Below are positions 34,490-48,149 of a stretch of DNA of 64,000 bases, piece by piece (position 1 is the first letter of the stretch; each line of letters opens with the position of its first letter). The notes below the pieces were generated by a model, which did not search any database, was not told the origin of the DNA, and was given only the letters and a program-made list of their open reading frames with translations. Source of the stretch: Isoetes taiwanensis (lineage: Eukaryota; Streptophyta; Lycopodiopsida; Isoetales; Isoetaceae); the NCBI GenBank assembly GCA_021234155.1, contig JAJEKV010000800.1, forward strand, positions 24,514 through 88,513, in the 5' to 3' direction. The position numbers and the translations under genes were made by a program.

Positions 34490-35800
34490 CGACCATTCCA
34501 ATTCCTCCTTCATCTTATCTCTCTTGCACTTCCACCAAGTGATTTTGACCACTGTCCCTTCTTCATTCCCTCCCCAGACAAAGTTGCGGATTAGCCCTTC
34601 TAATTCTTGTGCCTTCTCCTTTGGGGCTAGTAAAATTTATGACGTGTAGACATGAGTATTGCTTAACACATGTTTTGCCACAGTAATCCGACCTGCAAGT
34701 GATAGCTTTGCCACCTTCCACCAATTTAAGTGTTTCACTGAAGGCCTAGTAGTATTTTCGTCCCATATTTGTGCATTAGCGATATTGATGCCTTTGGAAC
34801 ACCTAATAGGTTGGAATGCTCACCCCTCGGAATTATTCTCCATGGTAGGATTGTCAAGCATGTGGGATGCGGTTCTTCCAAAGGCCATTGTACTGTGCAT
34901 TTATTCCAATTTATGAGACATCCTGAAGCTATTGAGAAGGAGGCTAGTAATTTGCCTGCGCATGACAGGTTCTCTTCCTCTGCCTCTATGAATAGAAATG
35001 TGTCGTCTGCATATTGGTTACATGTTGGTTGAGAGCCATCCAACATTTCTAGTCCCTGAATCATACCGTCTGCAGAGGCTTGCACGAATATTTGTGAAAG
35101 TGCTTACGCTGCAATATTGAAGAGGAATGGGGCTAAAAGGCACCCTTGCACGATGCCTTTTATGTCAAATATTGGGAGGGTTCACCTTGGAATAGGACCC
35201 TGGCTTCGGCGGTCCTTGAAGTTTCATGACCCCTTACGAAAAATTATTCCACAACCCGGCTTGAGCATCATTTTTTGCAGAAAACTCCATCGATAATCGC
35301 GTCGTAGCTTTGATAAAGTCTAGCTTTTAGGTAGGCCACCTTTTTGTCTTGTTTTCTAGCCGAAAGTGCAAACCTTGAATCTTTCTTTGCGACATTGCTC
35401 GGGATACTCCCGCCGTAGAAAGCCCGATTGGGCTTGTCGGATGCCTTAAGCTAGAATTGGCTTAATCTTCTACCGCCATAGCCTTAGCTATGATTTTATA
35501 GAAAGCAGATAAAAGTGTGATGGGCCTCCAATCATTGATTGTGCTTGGCTCCTTACTCTTGGGAACCAAGGAAATACATCATGTGTTCAATCTTGGATGT
35601 AGATTTTCAGCTTGCATAAAGTGTGTATGTGGAGAAGATATCATCCTTGACCCATTCCCAATTGCATTGATAGAATTCTATGGGAATTCCGTCCATACCA
35701 GGACATTTATTTTTAGCCAAGTAAAAGGTGGCCTTTTGAAGGTCCTCAATAGAGAGGGGAAGACTTAATATATCTTAGCGACTAGAGTTCATTATAGGTG
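34490..35800 (-). pseudogene. LINE ORF2, reverse transcriptase domain
   Basis: Copies element RNA by target-primed reverse transcription. Across frames: LSIEDLQKATFYLAKNKCPG then DGIPIEFYQ (about 35770-35650), IKGIVQGCLLAPFLFNIAA (about 35160-35105), and the catalytic block NQYADDTFLFIEAEEENL in the open stretch 35085-34735, followed by SGCLINWNKC. NFVWGGNEEGTVVKITWWKC near 34590-34530 is the post-RT block. Multiple frameshifts and stops. Confidence 0.85.
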
Positions 35801-36259
35801 TGACTTTTGAAACCACCAGCTCTTCGAAAGTCTCTTGAAATGGTAAGTTATGTTCTCCAAAGAAAGCATTGAAATGGTTATATAGATACCTTTTGAGATC
35901 TCCTGGAGATTTGAGAATCGAGCCATCATTTTGAGTGATGGATGATAGTGTGGAAGACCTCTTCTTTTCTTTTAGTTTGTCTTGAAGAAGAACTTTGTGC
36001 ATTTTTAACTTCTTTTAGCGGGTCAATCGCTTTACATCTGTTTTCAGCTATCTTGACCTCTTCTAATGTCTTTATCTGTTCTATTATCCTTTTCTCCTCC
36101 ATCCCATCATTGGGGCCCAATGCTCTAAGTGAGAGGAGTTGGCCATAAAGGGAATCCAGTTCTTCCCTTTCTTTTTGCACTTTAGCCCTACCCCAACTTT
36201 TAGCATAATTTTTAATATTTGAAAGAGCTGTTATCATGGCTTCCATACCAGTTCCTGAT

Positions 36260-37018
36260 CTAAAAGCCGATTGCCATATGCTTTTGCAGGTTTCCACAAA
36301 ATCTGGGCACTTGTGGATTATGATCGGAGATAGCATTCTTTAATTGATTGGACCTTTGAAGGTATGGGATGATGGAGAAAGCCAAATCATTCATATAGCA
36401 TCTTTCGTGCCTTGCATACGTCCTCCCTGCTCCCAGCCATCCATTACACCATGTAAATCCCTTATCTCCCTCCAGCTCTATAAAACCCATATCCTCTATC
36501 AATTTACACCACTGGAGCTTCTCAAACCCGTGTACAATTTCTGACGACGCCCCTTGTCTATCCTCGGCTGCCTCCACCATATTGAAATCCCCTGTCATTA
36601 GCCATGCTACCTGACTTCCAAAGCCTTTCAATCTGTGTCTGAGAGTGGCCCATAAAGCACCTCTACCCCTGGGGTTGTTATGGGCGTAAATATTCACCAG
36701 ACCCCATATTCTACCTTCTTGTTGCCATAGAATTATAGCCCACCTACCAAACCTGTCTACCTGTGAATCACATACTTTTACGTCCTGCTTCCAGGCGATC
36801 AAAGTGCCTGCACTAGAGGTATCTTTTACTGTAGCAATGCCCACATATTCTTTACCTATAGTGTTGAACAATCCGTGTATTTCCCCCTGTTTACATTTAT
36901 GCTCCTGCAGGCATATAATGTCTGGATTTATCTCCTTGATTGCGTTTGATAATCTGCTTTTCTTGTATTCCGAGGATTTTACTCCCCTTATATTCCAGCT
37001 AAAGATTTTATAGTTCAT
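36260..37018 (-). CDS. LINE ORF2, apurinic/apyrimidinic-like endonuclease domain
   Basis: Nicks target DNA for LINE insertion. Open for 252 codons from MNYKIFSWNIRGV at 37018. EEP-family landmarks: SWNIRG, CLQEHK (catalytic Glu), GLVNIYAHNN, WLMTGDFNMV (Asp, Asn) and near the end ISDHNP (final SDH motif). Just upstream is the boundary to ORF1. The frame is lost right after SDHNP (another frame continues as PIIIHKCPDF at 36336-35926), so the ORF2 polyprotein is broken. Confidence 0.9.
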   Translation of the reverse strand: MNYKIFSWNIRGVKSSEYKKSRLSNAIKEINPDIICLQEHKCKQGEIHGLFNTIGKEYVGIATVKDTSSAGTLIAWKQDVKVCDSQVDRFGRWAIILWQQEGRIWGLVNIYAHNNPRGRGALWATLRHRLKGFGSQVAWLMTGDFNMVEAAEDRQGASSEIVHGFEKLQWCKLIEDMGFIELEGDKGFTWCNGWLGAGRTYARHERCYMNDLAFSIIPYLQRSNQLKNAISDHNPQVPRFCGNLQKHMAIGF

Positions 37019-37462
37019 GGGGAGATGTTTGGAGACCCTTTCTTCCTTTTCATGTTACCCGTCCCATCTGTGTCTATTGTTTCTGCCTTTTTATTTTTTT
37101 TTTCCTGTTACTGCGGGCAAGTCCGTCCCTCCCCATTCTCCTCTTCCATTACAAGGTACGCCCGCCAATCGATTTTTTTTGTGTGATGGGAGGGTACTCT
37201 CTATAGCAACCAACTCTCCCCATCCTACAATATCTCCTCGATTTCCTTTCACCTTGTCTGGCAATGCCTTCTCTGAAATCATTACTTCTTTAATGTACTG
37301 AGAGAAAGGGTTGTTTACCTCAGAGACAATATGAGTCTTTGAGAGACACAGGAGGGGACTTTTGGTGAGGCCCTCCATTCTTTCGAGCAATATTTACGGT
37401 TCTCCCTTTTTGTGCGGCCCCTCCCACTTCCCAAGTTTGACCATCTGTTTTTGACAAGCCCC

Positions 37463-39222
37463 TCAGCGGTTTGTGGAGATGATAGACTCGATGTAGGCCC
37501 CTTGGTAGGAGATAGGGGTTTCTGCCCCCCAACTTGGAGCACATGGGGTGATTGTTGTAGGAGCCATGGGGTGGCTCGTTGGGACCCCATCACTTGTGGG
37601 GGGATCTTTGGGATTATCGCTCTGTGCTTGATGTTGAGAACTCATTTCTTCTTTAGATCTTGCCTGAGGATTCTCTTCCAGCCTTTCCATTTTAAGATCT
37701 GGAAACATTCTGTATATTTCCCATTTGTTGGTCAATTTCAAGGGAAATTTGAAAGAGCACTTGCCACTCTTAACTATCACCCCTTTCGGTATACACGTCT
37801 TTGCTGGAATGGCTACACAAATCCTTGGCCCTCTGGCTATGGAATGTGAGATATAAGCGCCTATTGTGTTAGCAATGGCCTTTAAAAACTCTGGTATCGG
37901 CTTGTGCGGAGGTAGGTGTTTAATCTCCAGCCAGCATGGGATTTTGATTGCTGACATTTGATGGGGGGAGAATCCAGGAGAATAGTATTGATATAAGATG
38001 TATTTCCCCATAAAAGTGTCCATTGCGCGAGCCACCATCTTATCTACTGCGTCTTCACTATGGAATAAGATGAGGAAGAAGTTGCCACCTAGTGCCTTTA
38101 GAGATTCATCTTTGAGGACCCTAACCTTTTAGGTGGGTTGGATGACCAAAATTCTAGTTTTCGAAAGTCCAGGAATCCTCCTGTGAAGAATCCAATAACA
38201 GATCATGATATCAAGTTCTCCACCACTTTTACATGCATACCATGATCTACTGCTATTGGAAAGTTAGACTCCTCGTCTACTTCCATATTTCCCACACTAT
38301 CAGTTCCACTTTTTTCAAGTTGGCCTTTATTTAATTTGCCCAGATCTTGGGCAAAACCTGCTTCTACTGTTTTAAGTGTTGTATCAACCCTCAGACTCCG
38401 GGCTATTTCTGTTGGCACCTTATTCTTTATCCACTCTGAGAATCTAGGCTTGTTAACTCTTGCTATCGTGTCATTGATTTTCCAAGCCTCCCTTGCATTA
38501 CTCCTTGCATTGCCACTAGCAGCCCCGATCTTCCCCTACACTTACTTTGCACCTTGACTATCATGTTTACGATTACGAAAGATCACTTTATCTCTGAATG
38601 ATCGCGAGGAAGAAAAACTCTTACCTCTGTTTAAGTCCTTTGGGTATGCTTGATTATCTTCTGCTTCAGCTTCCATCATGATCTTATCGATTCCGTTGGT
38701 TGCACTATTCCTTGGTGCTGGCGGTTCCTTAGAACCTCGTTGGGGACCGAATGCCCCTTCATCCTGTTGGGGACCAAAAGCCCCTTGGCCAGCTGTGTGG
38801 TTCCTGGTAGCCCCCTGCTCTGCCCTTGAAGAGAAGCTTCCTCTACTTCCCTGGCTGAAGGTGTTCTTACTTCCCTCCATGCCCGATTTTCTCTGCCCCA
38901 TCAGGCCTGTGTCATTGTATTGCACTAGTGTTCCTTTGCTCCTACCATCTTCGGTCCCCAAGACGGCTGATTTCGATTTTTGTAATGCCGATTCGTCTCC
39001 TACACATCTCCCTACTGCAAAGGTTCTCCTTACCACATTTCCTTCTTCGTTCTTAAAACTCAATGGGCCTTCTGTGCCTAATTCAAATTTGCAAAGAGTA
39101 TCTCTAGAATTTGGGGCTTTTGCCCCCAATCTTAATCGAAGCTTGTTGTGGAATTTACGTGAAGGGAGCCATGGAGCGACCTCCCAAGATCGTGACTGCT
39201 GACACATGCGTGTTGCTTTCAT
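37463..39222 (-). pseudogene. LINE ORF1 (DUF4283-like nucleic-acid-binding protein)
   Basis: Open pieces at 39222-38542, 38418-38203 and 38038-37463. The last piece reads MDTFMGKYILYQYYSPGFS and IPCWLEIKHLPPHKPIPEF, then GPRICVAIPAKTCIPKGV, matching the DUF4283-type ORF1 of plant L1 elements. The first piece is low-complexity with repeated GAFGPQ units (GQGAFGPQQDEGAFGPQRGS). A CCHC knuckle was not found. Confidence 0.7.
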
Positions 39223-39300
39223 TTGTTACGCCGTGAGAACTTCGTCTGCCGAGCCTAAGGGCCCTCTGTCCCAGACTACTCTCTGCTCTCCGGATCCTTC

Positions 39301-42300
39301 TCTCTCTGGTCTCCCCTTCCCCTGTTGTTTTCCCCTACCGCTAAGGCAGCCGCTGTAGTCGCCGCCATTCTCACCTATGTTTTGCCATTTATTTTTGTTG
39401 TCCTCTTCGGGTGTTGAGATTGTTCCTTTGAAGAAGGAATTAGTTGCTATGAGACTGGGAGCTCTTGCATTTTCGACTTTTTATCTCAAGCATTTCCTTG
39501 TGGGGATTTGCTCAACATCTGGATATCTGCATGCTAGTCTTACCTCCTTCATTCCATCAAATATGCTAGATAAGCTTTTATTTATGTGGTCATGCAAGGA
39601 GGCAACTAAAGTGAGATTGTCGTCCTCAGGTGAGTTGGTTTTTTTGAAGGACTATTCTTGCCAGATACAAATGATGGTGATTATCTTTCAAAGACTTTGC
39701 AACCATGGTAGCATAATATCATTGCCGAGATGAATGTCCTGGCTTATATTGGGAAGTCTGTTCTCATTCGGAACCAATATGATGATAAGAGTGTCAAGAT
39801 CTTGAGTGAGTTGAAGACTATGAAACTCTGATGTATTCTTATATGCTATGTTATTTGCACTCCAAGTAATATGAAACTCTAATATATGTGTTATTTGCAA
39901 TCCAGGTAATATGAAACTCTGATGTATTCTTATATGCTATGTTATTTGCTGATGTTCTTCTATGTTGTCTCCACTCCAAGTACTTTGTGTTAGTTAAATG
40001 TATTGGTTGAGCTTGTATTGTGTAGGCTTGAATTTTGGCACAAACGTATTACAATTTAAAGGTCTAAGTAAACTTCTCTTTTTCACCCTGCAAATGTGAG
40101 ATTTAAGCAGAGTAGAAATATTTTTTTTGTTGAATATAGGCCATTAAAGGCGTTAAGCTGCTTGCAGGCTTGCTATTCGAATAAGTTTACTATTATAGCT
40201 GCTCAAATAGATCTCAAAATATAGATTGACATTCACTTACGATAAATAGAGCTAGGAATTTTTTTGCAAAACATAATAGAAGAAAAGAACGATCAAATAT
40301 TTCTGAACACACAAAATAGAGATCGTATTGCTTCAAGTTCTGTACATATATTATAAGTTCAAAAGGGATTACTTCAAGTTTTGTACATCAGGAATTACTT
40401 GAAGTTCTATATATATACTATAAGTTGAAGTTCTTACAAAAAAGCGAGCTCGAAACATGCATGTTAGATAAGTAAACATCTAATAAACTACATTGTAGTA
40501 GAAGGAAGAAAAGTCTTAAGACATGCGGCATCTTCAGCTCCACCACCATTTCACCTCCACCAGCAATAATTGTCATCTCCAGAAGACGTTTTTGGTTGAG
40601 GTCTCACTGAATGACCTTTTTGGAGCAGATTGCTCCATTTTCACGAAGGTAACCCACTACCAATGGGGAAGACTGAGCAACAAAACTTATAGTCTTGGGT
40701 TTTGGGCTAGACTATATAGACTCAGCTCCGCTTGCCTCGGCAGTTTGCTTCATTCTAGCCATCTTAGAAGAGAATGGAACGAAGCTAAGGAGGAATAGAA
40801 AAATTAAAGGGAAAAAAGCATGCAAATATGCAAGGATCGTCATCTCAAGAAGAGAGCCCCCCATTATTGCATTGAAAAAATTGATCCCATCTCAAATTCT
40901 ATTGTTCTAATATTATTCCCATTTATAGTTCCTTGGATGTTTAGATTGCTGGATTATATTTGTAGATTGCAAGATGTTTTTACTCTTACTATATTTTATT
41001 TTACAAATTTTAATCGATAGTGCTTGATCCTTGATCCCAGGCATAATAACCCATATTCTAGGCCTCAAGATGTGTAAACTCCTACAAGGCCACATTTTGG
41101 TGATCAAATTACTAGCAACTGCACTTTGACTTAGGTATGCACTTGGACATGAAACGTAGACCATTCAAACATTCTGTAGCATCCATAAGACCTTCGAAAT
41201 GGCTAGATGCTCCATGAAGGACCTAGTATTTTGGATTAGGAGTGAGATTAAGCTAGGTAGATTGACTAATATACAATTAAGAACAACACATCTCCAAATT
41301 AGATACATATCTATAAGATACGTGTATATGTATCTTGGAGAATAAGATAGATATACGATAACAAATCATGGTCGAGTATTCTCTTTTGCCAACCCATATC
41401 CACCCATTTAAAAACTTCTCTGTCTGCCGGCATCTCCACCTACCCCCCCACCCCCAAACGTCCACTCATTTTACCCATATACTAGAAGACAAATGACTTA
41501 TTGTGTCATAAGCTTAGAATTATGTGCCTTGTCATGACCCAATAGGGCCATACTTGATATCAAGCAACAATGCCTAGATACAATATGCTATTACCCTTAG
41601 CATGCATGACAAGTTCGACAATGTGGACAATGTAAGATGTAGATTCAAGGAAAATTGAGATGAAATTAACATGTAACAATGTAGACAATGTCATGCAATG
41701 TAGATTCAAGGAAAATTGAGCAAAAGGAATGGAACCTCATGGCGAAGGGGTTTCTTTTGCCGTGAACACCGAATCCAACCTAAATTTGTGCATAGATCCA
41801 AGATAAGTTGCCTCCATGAGCGCTCGTTTCCATTTGCATCAAGAAGGCATCCGATACCCCCCAATACACGCAAACATGTAACCATTGAAAAAAATTGGTC
41901 TAGAATTGGTTATATACTAATGCTTTTCTTTTTCAACCATGCGTGTGGGATAATTGAGCAGAAAACTATTTTAGGGTTTAGGGTCTGATCTGATCCATAG
42001 AGGTGATCCAAAGAAAAATCTGGGAGGTACTTAACTGGGAGGTTCATTAATCCCGAAAATCTGTAGAAGTGGTCCAAAGGAAAATTCGTGAGTGACCTCC
42101 CAAAGTATCTTTAAGTAGCCAATCTATCTCTGTCATGCCTTTTTGGCTTAGGCTTATTTATGTAGCTTTCATCTAGAAGATAGGTCTAAATCTAGGTTTC
42201 TACAGAGGGAATCCAGCATCCATGCTATATTTTCCAGACATTAACTAAAGGAACAATCTTCTTGGAAACTTCTGGTGATATTTTTACTATTTTATGCGCT

Positions 42301-43950
42301 TTATCAGATTAGCATCTACTTTAATAGACATTAAACTATATTGCAGATATGCATAATACATAAGCCTTAAAAATCTGTAGTTCAGGTAGGCCAGATTTCA
42401 TGCGTTTCCATTTGGTAGACATTTGAAATAAAATTTTACACTCAAGTGAGAAGGAAAGGAGCCTACCTTAGACGTTCAGGCTGACTAAAAGATATTGCCA
42501 TTCTCGCTAATTCGGCTGCCATTACTATGAAGCAATCCGAGAGTTGCATTAGCCATTGTTACTATGGTCCTTATAATGACCATTCAAATACAATAACTTC
42601 AAGATAAATCCCTAACATGGAAAAACACCTAAATAAAGCCTAAGATATGAATTAGAATTTTAAAAGAACGTTAAACCTAAAGCCTATGGTAAAAAACAAA
42701 GAATCTTAACCTTAAACAGGCAGAATGTCGAGTGAAATTCCACTTCAAAGCAATCTTGACGAAGAATGCAGTCGGCAGGATGCTTCAAAAGTTAAGATTT
42801 TACTGAAACTGCCAAAATCCAAAAACGAAGAATTTAGTAGCATACAAACTCGCCAGAATCAATAAGAAATACATACACCAACATTGACAAACTAGAAACC
42901 GAAGACGAAAGTGACATCAGGGATTTTCCCATTGAGTTTGTGAATAATTTGACGCCTACAGGAATGCCACCATAAAAACTGAATATTAAAGAACGATCAA
43001 TAATAATCCTACTGAGGAACATGCATACAGTAGGTGAACTATGCAATGGCACCTGACTGCAAGTAATTCAAGCAACAAAAAGAATTCTGGTAAGGGACTT
43101 GCAAGGAACACAAAAACCGGCCGATTAGATATAATATGTATATGGTTGATTATGGATTGATCTTTTTGACTACTTTCTATACATCTATTGTGGGTTTGCA
43201 TTTGGCCCTGCCAGCAGGATGTTTTCACTTAAAATTTTCCGGATCATTCTGGATGCATCTTCTTTTCTCATCCACATTTCCTAGAATATTTCTTTTCCCT
43301 TTCAATTGTCCTCCAACATTATTCGACTACAAGTGGTGTCACGACTTCTTTGCCCGCTTTCTACTGCCGTAATTCTAGATCGAGCTGCAGGCACTCTCGC
43401 TTTAGCTTTTGTAGGCAACTACATAAATGGTTTCAGTATCCCTTGCGGCGTCAACTGTCAGATTTCTCTTTTTCTCCTCTTCATTAAGCTCAACTAGGGG
43501 ATTGCTATATTCGATTAAGAGCCTCCCCCTTGGCGCCTCAGTCTTGTTCGGTGTTGCCTCTTCCGGTCTTGCTTAAGCACAACTATTGCAATATTTGCCT
43601 TCCTTTACCCCCCTCTTTCTGGGGCATTTTTTCTTCCCGGACGTTGGATCTTGTATGTTAGCATTCTAGGTAATGTGTATCCTGAGTTCCATTTTCTTCA
43701 TCTACACTTACACTTGGATTTGCATTTTTGTGGATATTATCTTTCCTTACGCCTTATCATCATACATTCTTTGAGTTTTTAATACTTGGCATTACGTGGA
43801 CTTCAATTATATTCAGTATTGTCGATACAATTCGAACTACATTGAGTTTTGGGAACGTGGTATTATATTGAACGGGTTCTAGTTTTGCATTATGCTTTTT
43901 TGTATTGTTGATCCACTTCAGCATCTCTTATGATTTGGGTCTGGAAGAGT
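39301..43950. other. No supported gene; short tandem repeat
   Basis: Noncoding DNA between the LINE and the second LTR element. At 39820-39950 a unit atgaaactctgatgtattct... of about 40-51 bp occurs about three times. At about 41600-41720 a block with gatgtagattcaaggaaaattgag occurs twice. No coding signal recognised in 40-43.9 kb. Confidence 0.4.
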
Positions 43951-45720
43951 TGTTGACCCTCAACCTGGCTTCAAAGGTCAACCACAATAAGCCAACTTGA
44001 GTATAAACCCAAATTGGGGTTAGGACCTCCAGATCACTTAAGGTGATCAGTCTATGGAAGATAAATATATTGGAATAACCAGAAACTCAAAGTTTTCATA
44101 CCTTTCCCATTTCTAGAAAATGGAACCTTGACTCAAATTGATGTAGCAGCCGAGAATGAGTTGAATCTTTGGGTCAGATGATTTAGACTGGCACAAAAAA
44201 GTTGTAAGAGAATAAAGGTGTAGTCTTTGACCAAGTCGGATCATTATCATGAGAGATATTCGAGCTTAAAGTGGAGTCAAAAAAATTGGTCAATGGCGAT
44301 CAAATCAAAAAAAGGTTGATCGGGAAAATGGAACTAGAGTTTATGATCACTTTTTGGGAATTTCCAAAGCCAATGTATCACAATACTATCACGGAGTATA
44401 GGCATGAAGTCAAATTTTCATTTGAATGCTCGTAAGTATTTTTTGCATTAGGATTTTGCAAAATACAGTCAAGAATAGTCAAAACAGAATGCAAATTTTT
44501 CTAACTCGAGTTGTGGATGGAATTTTTTGGTCTTTTCAAAGCGTATGGGTCTCAGATGTCTCAAGGATTGATGGCAACTGGACCAAAAGCAATTAAGAAC
44601 CTAAAGGAATTTTCTGTAGTATTTTTTGAAAGGGAAAATTGTCAAGAATCATATCAGAGAGAATTTCTTCAACTTGGCATCAAATTTTCATTGGCATGGA
44701 GGTAGATCAATCACAATAATAATGAATAATGGTACTTCAGTACTTCAAATGCAAGAAAATGTCAATTTCAGGTCATCAAATAATTTTAAGAGATAAATTC
44801 AACCAAATCTCCTTGGATCTGATCGGGGAGTACTCAGAGTCTTCACAAATCCTTCAAATCACTGTGAGGTTTGAGCGCTTCTGGGCCTTCGAAAAATGTC
44901 TGTCTATGTTCGTTACAGTATATAGGTTTGATTTTGAGGTTTCCGGGATTACAGACCATGATTTTAGGCTTAATGTGTTGCTTAGGTGGAGGAATCCAAG
45001 AATAGTTAAGTTACGGAGCGGGAGGATCCAATTCCGGCGGGATATAAGCAGATTTCCAAATCCTAGGGTTGAAGACCGTATTTTTCGGCAAAACTCGCGA
45101 TACGGTTCGCGTATTTTGAGGAGTATATGCCCGAATATGCCCGTATTTTGGTCTTTTAGAAATTTTGGCCAAGGTCTTTTAGGGATAATACAATTCTAAT
45201 ATGGAAATCTAGCAATTTTGGACCATAGGGAAGTATAGCCATGTGATTCTTCAAGTTTGAAGCTAATTTGGGGCTATAATAAGTGGCACAAATACCTAGG
45301 CAATGGTCACCATGGGGTAAGAAGAAGAAAACAAATGGGGGTCAAGAGAGTAAGAGAATATGGATTAAGAAAGAATAGAATAGTGGGAACTCAAAAGGAT
45401 GTGCATGGGTAATGATAGAGAAATATCTTAATGGTAATGAAATGAAAGGAGAATGTGGATGAAGAAATATTTGAGATGGACATCTTGGCAAATATAGTAA
45501 AAAGGGGAGGCATAATGGTCAAATAAAGGCAAAGGAATAGGGCATGAATATAGAGGTAAAAAAGAAAAGAGGAAATCTAGGATTTGGTGCCATGTGTATA
45601 GGAATCTTCCAAACTTCAAAAGATGTCTTCCAAACTTCATAACCCAGATTCTTCTAGAGTATATTCTTGACTAGCATTTGACCCCAAATAAAATACCTCT
45701 TGTGAACTTTCAACTTGAGC
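43951..45720 (-). repeat. 3' LTR of the second element (minimum extent)
   Basis: Starts tgttgaccctc at 43951 and matches 52183-53962 to the point where the other copy is truncated (ttgagctc, about 45720). The true inner end lies further right, somewhere before the end of the integrase region (about 46800); no convincing PPT was found. A hairpin (atgttgccc...gggcaacat) lies at 45849-45871. Confidence 0.8.
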
Positions 45721-46023
45721 TCTTGTTGACCTGAAGAATGAACATCCTTTGACCTCCACATCAATGTTGAATACCAAGAATCTTCCAAACTTTGACCTAG
45801 TCTTTCAAGATGAATTGACCTAGTTTGAATGCATAGATCACAATTAGCATGTTGCCCTTTGGGGGCAACATCTCGCCAAAACAAGAAAAAGGCTGGTCCC
45901 CTCAGCCATGTGATGTCAAAAAATGAATAACTAGAGGGGTCTTCAACTTTGTGCCTGTCTAAGTGGAAATATGATAGAATGAGAGTGTGAAGTGCAAGTG
46001 TTGATGAAATGAGTGTGAATGTG

Positions 46024-46175
46024 GTGATGGAATAATGTGAATGGAGTATGGTAAGTGAGAAAAGGCAGAAGTGAGTGTGAACATGACAAGATGGTGATGG
46101 AATGATGTGAATGGAATATGGTGAGTGAGAAAAGGCAAACGTGAATGTGAATATGGCAAGGTGGTGATGGAATGG
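46024..46175. repeat. 70-bp tandem repeat, 2.2 copies
   Basis: Units begin gtgatggaat at 46024, 46094 and 46164 (the third is partial). It lies in the 3' part of the second element, either inside the long LTR or in its 3' untranslated region. Confidence 0.85.
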
Positions 46176-46829
46176 AGATGAAGTGAGTGTGCAGGTATTT
46201 GAGATTTCGACAAAACAAGAAAATGCATGCCTTTTTCTTGATCTTCAAAAGTTGCAACTCTGCTAAGGTGGTAAAGATGAATTGCAGAGTGCTTTTCTTC
46301 TTTGTGGGAATGAAAACAAGAATAAGAAGTTCAAATGGAAGGTAGGGCTACTTATGATAGATGAAAGGAATGGAACAAGAGTGCACCTGTCATGGAAACA
46401 CACAAACCAATTAGTCTCAAATCCTTGCAACTCTGCTATGATGGTGAAGGTGATTTTTGAGTCTTTGTTAAGGTATGGAAAAAACAAGAATAGAAGGCTG
46501 AATAGATGGTAGGAATGCTTTAAGACAGATGAATAAAAATGGAAGAAGAATGCTCCTGCATATGACACTTGGTAATCATTAGTATCAATCTCGTTTCTTG
46601 AGATCATTTGTAATCGTTATCCGGGTCAAATCAACCTATAAACATGAAACCAACTTATTAGAGTAATGTGCTCAAAAGTCGATGATCTAACTACTAGAGT
46701 AATGTGCTCAAAAGTCAAAACTGTTCTAACTACTTTAAACCTACTGCAAATCTCTAAGTTTTTCTTTTAATGTAAAAGAGGGACAAGCAAGCATCTTTGG
46801 TCCCAATACCTTTCGGATGCAAGATATTG

Positions 46830-47826
46830 ATAGGGTTTGGCAATGGCATTCCTGAAGCAACCTCTTGTAACCAATAAGAATTAGTACCTGCAGATTCTAA
46901 TACTACAAAGGGTCCTTCCCAAATGTTATCAAATTTGCGGATGAATCTTCCTTTGACTTATTCCATTTGAGAACAAGCTCTCCTTTTTCAGTATTTTTGT
47001 GTGCAGCTTTGAATGCAGCGGATCTTTAGCCTTTTTCAGCAAATTAGTGTTCTCACCCTCCATCCTATACTCATCTAGATGTAACAAAGGCGTCCAACCC
47101 TTTCCTGTAAAGGCATGTTCAAAAGGTAAGCACAATTTATGAGCTAGTCTCAAGGAAGGTAATTCAAGTTCTCTTGGTAAAAGCTGCCTCTATGCCATAA
47201 ACCAAATTAAAAGGTGTGTGATTTGTAGCTGTTTTGATAGTGATTCTATAAGCCCAAAGTGCATCCACTATTTTGATATGCCAATCCCTTTTTGTTAACC
47301 TCAACTGTCTTCTGCAAAATATTTTTCAACAATTTGTTAGTAGCTTCGGCTTGTCCATTACCCCGAGGATAATATGAAGAGCTTTTGGTATGCTTGACCT
47401 TCAAAATGCTCAACAAATTAGCAATGACTTCATTAACAAAAGGGGGTACCTCTATCAGAATGTGGCGGAAAGGAATACCAAATCTAGAACAAAACATATT
47501 CATGTAAAAACCTTGCAGTTGTGAAAGCATTGGCTTGCCTCAAAGGTATGGCCTCTGCCTACTTAGTAAAATAATCTGTAGCCACAATAATATGCTGATG
47601 TTGACCTGTAGAAGAAGGATTAATGGGACCAATATAATCTACCCTGCAAATTTGAAAAGGTCCTGGAGATATGATAGGATTCAAGGCAAACGGGCAATAA
47701 ATTTTTTTACTAAAAATCGACATTGATGACAAGTTTTTATGACCTCATAGCAATCTCTAAAAAGCAAAGGCCAATAATACCCGGACACGAGAATCTCTTT
47801 TTGCGGTGGTATCCCCAAACAAAATG
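46830..47826 (-). pseudogene. Integrase of the second element (frameshifted)
   Basis: The zinc-binding end reads GYYWPLLF then CYEVIKTCHQCR (about 47785-47725). The core shows RFGIPFRHILIEVPPFVNEV (47470-47420), where a catalytic Asp-containing SDNG/DRG motif would be expected but is altered, and HTKSSSYYPRGNGQAEATNK (about 47390-47335) carrying the catalytic Glu. The C-terminus ends with GPFVVLESAGTNSYWLQEV (about 46910-46860). No chromodomain follows. Confidence 0.82.
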
Positions 47827-48149
47827 TCCTCCACAAATACCTTTATGCATCTCTCTAATAATCAAGGGACTGCGTCTTCATTTACACACCTCAACAAGAT
47901 TCCATCCTGTTAACTTTGCACAAGACATTGTCTATCAGCTTGAATTGTCTGCACTTGTCCTTGAGTCTCCTTTTCTCGACTTTGAAGTAAGGCTTGAGAG
48001 ATGATCCCATGTTGTAGAAAAAATCCCTAATAGGTTCTTTGCCATCCTCCTCTGGCTTGATCTTCTTGAGTTACCTCTAAATGTGCGGACCAAGTGAAGT
48101 GTCGATAGTATTCAATTCATCTTCATGGTCAAAAAATATGTAAGGCAAG

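Larger units (their letters stand above)
33400..39300 (-). mobile_element. L1-like LINE, nearly full length, decayed
   Basis: Non-LTR retrotransposon in minus orientation: GC-rich 5' leader (about 39380-39230), ORF1 39222-37463, endonuclease 37018-36260, RT about 35800-34490, and a C-terminal zf-RVT region. The last part, 33632-33402, includes IRSIWKRRNALVFNENQED, a typical plant LINE C-terminus; a frame near 33720 has ESIEHCPVECEKSQVVW. No clear poly(A) tract or target duplication was identified at the 33.3-kb end. Confidence 0.88.

Noticed and set aside
46800-47300. Chromodomain after the second integrase
   Set aside because: Sequence after GPFVVLESAG shows no chromodomain aromatic pattern in any minus frame.
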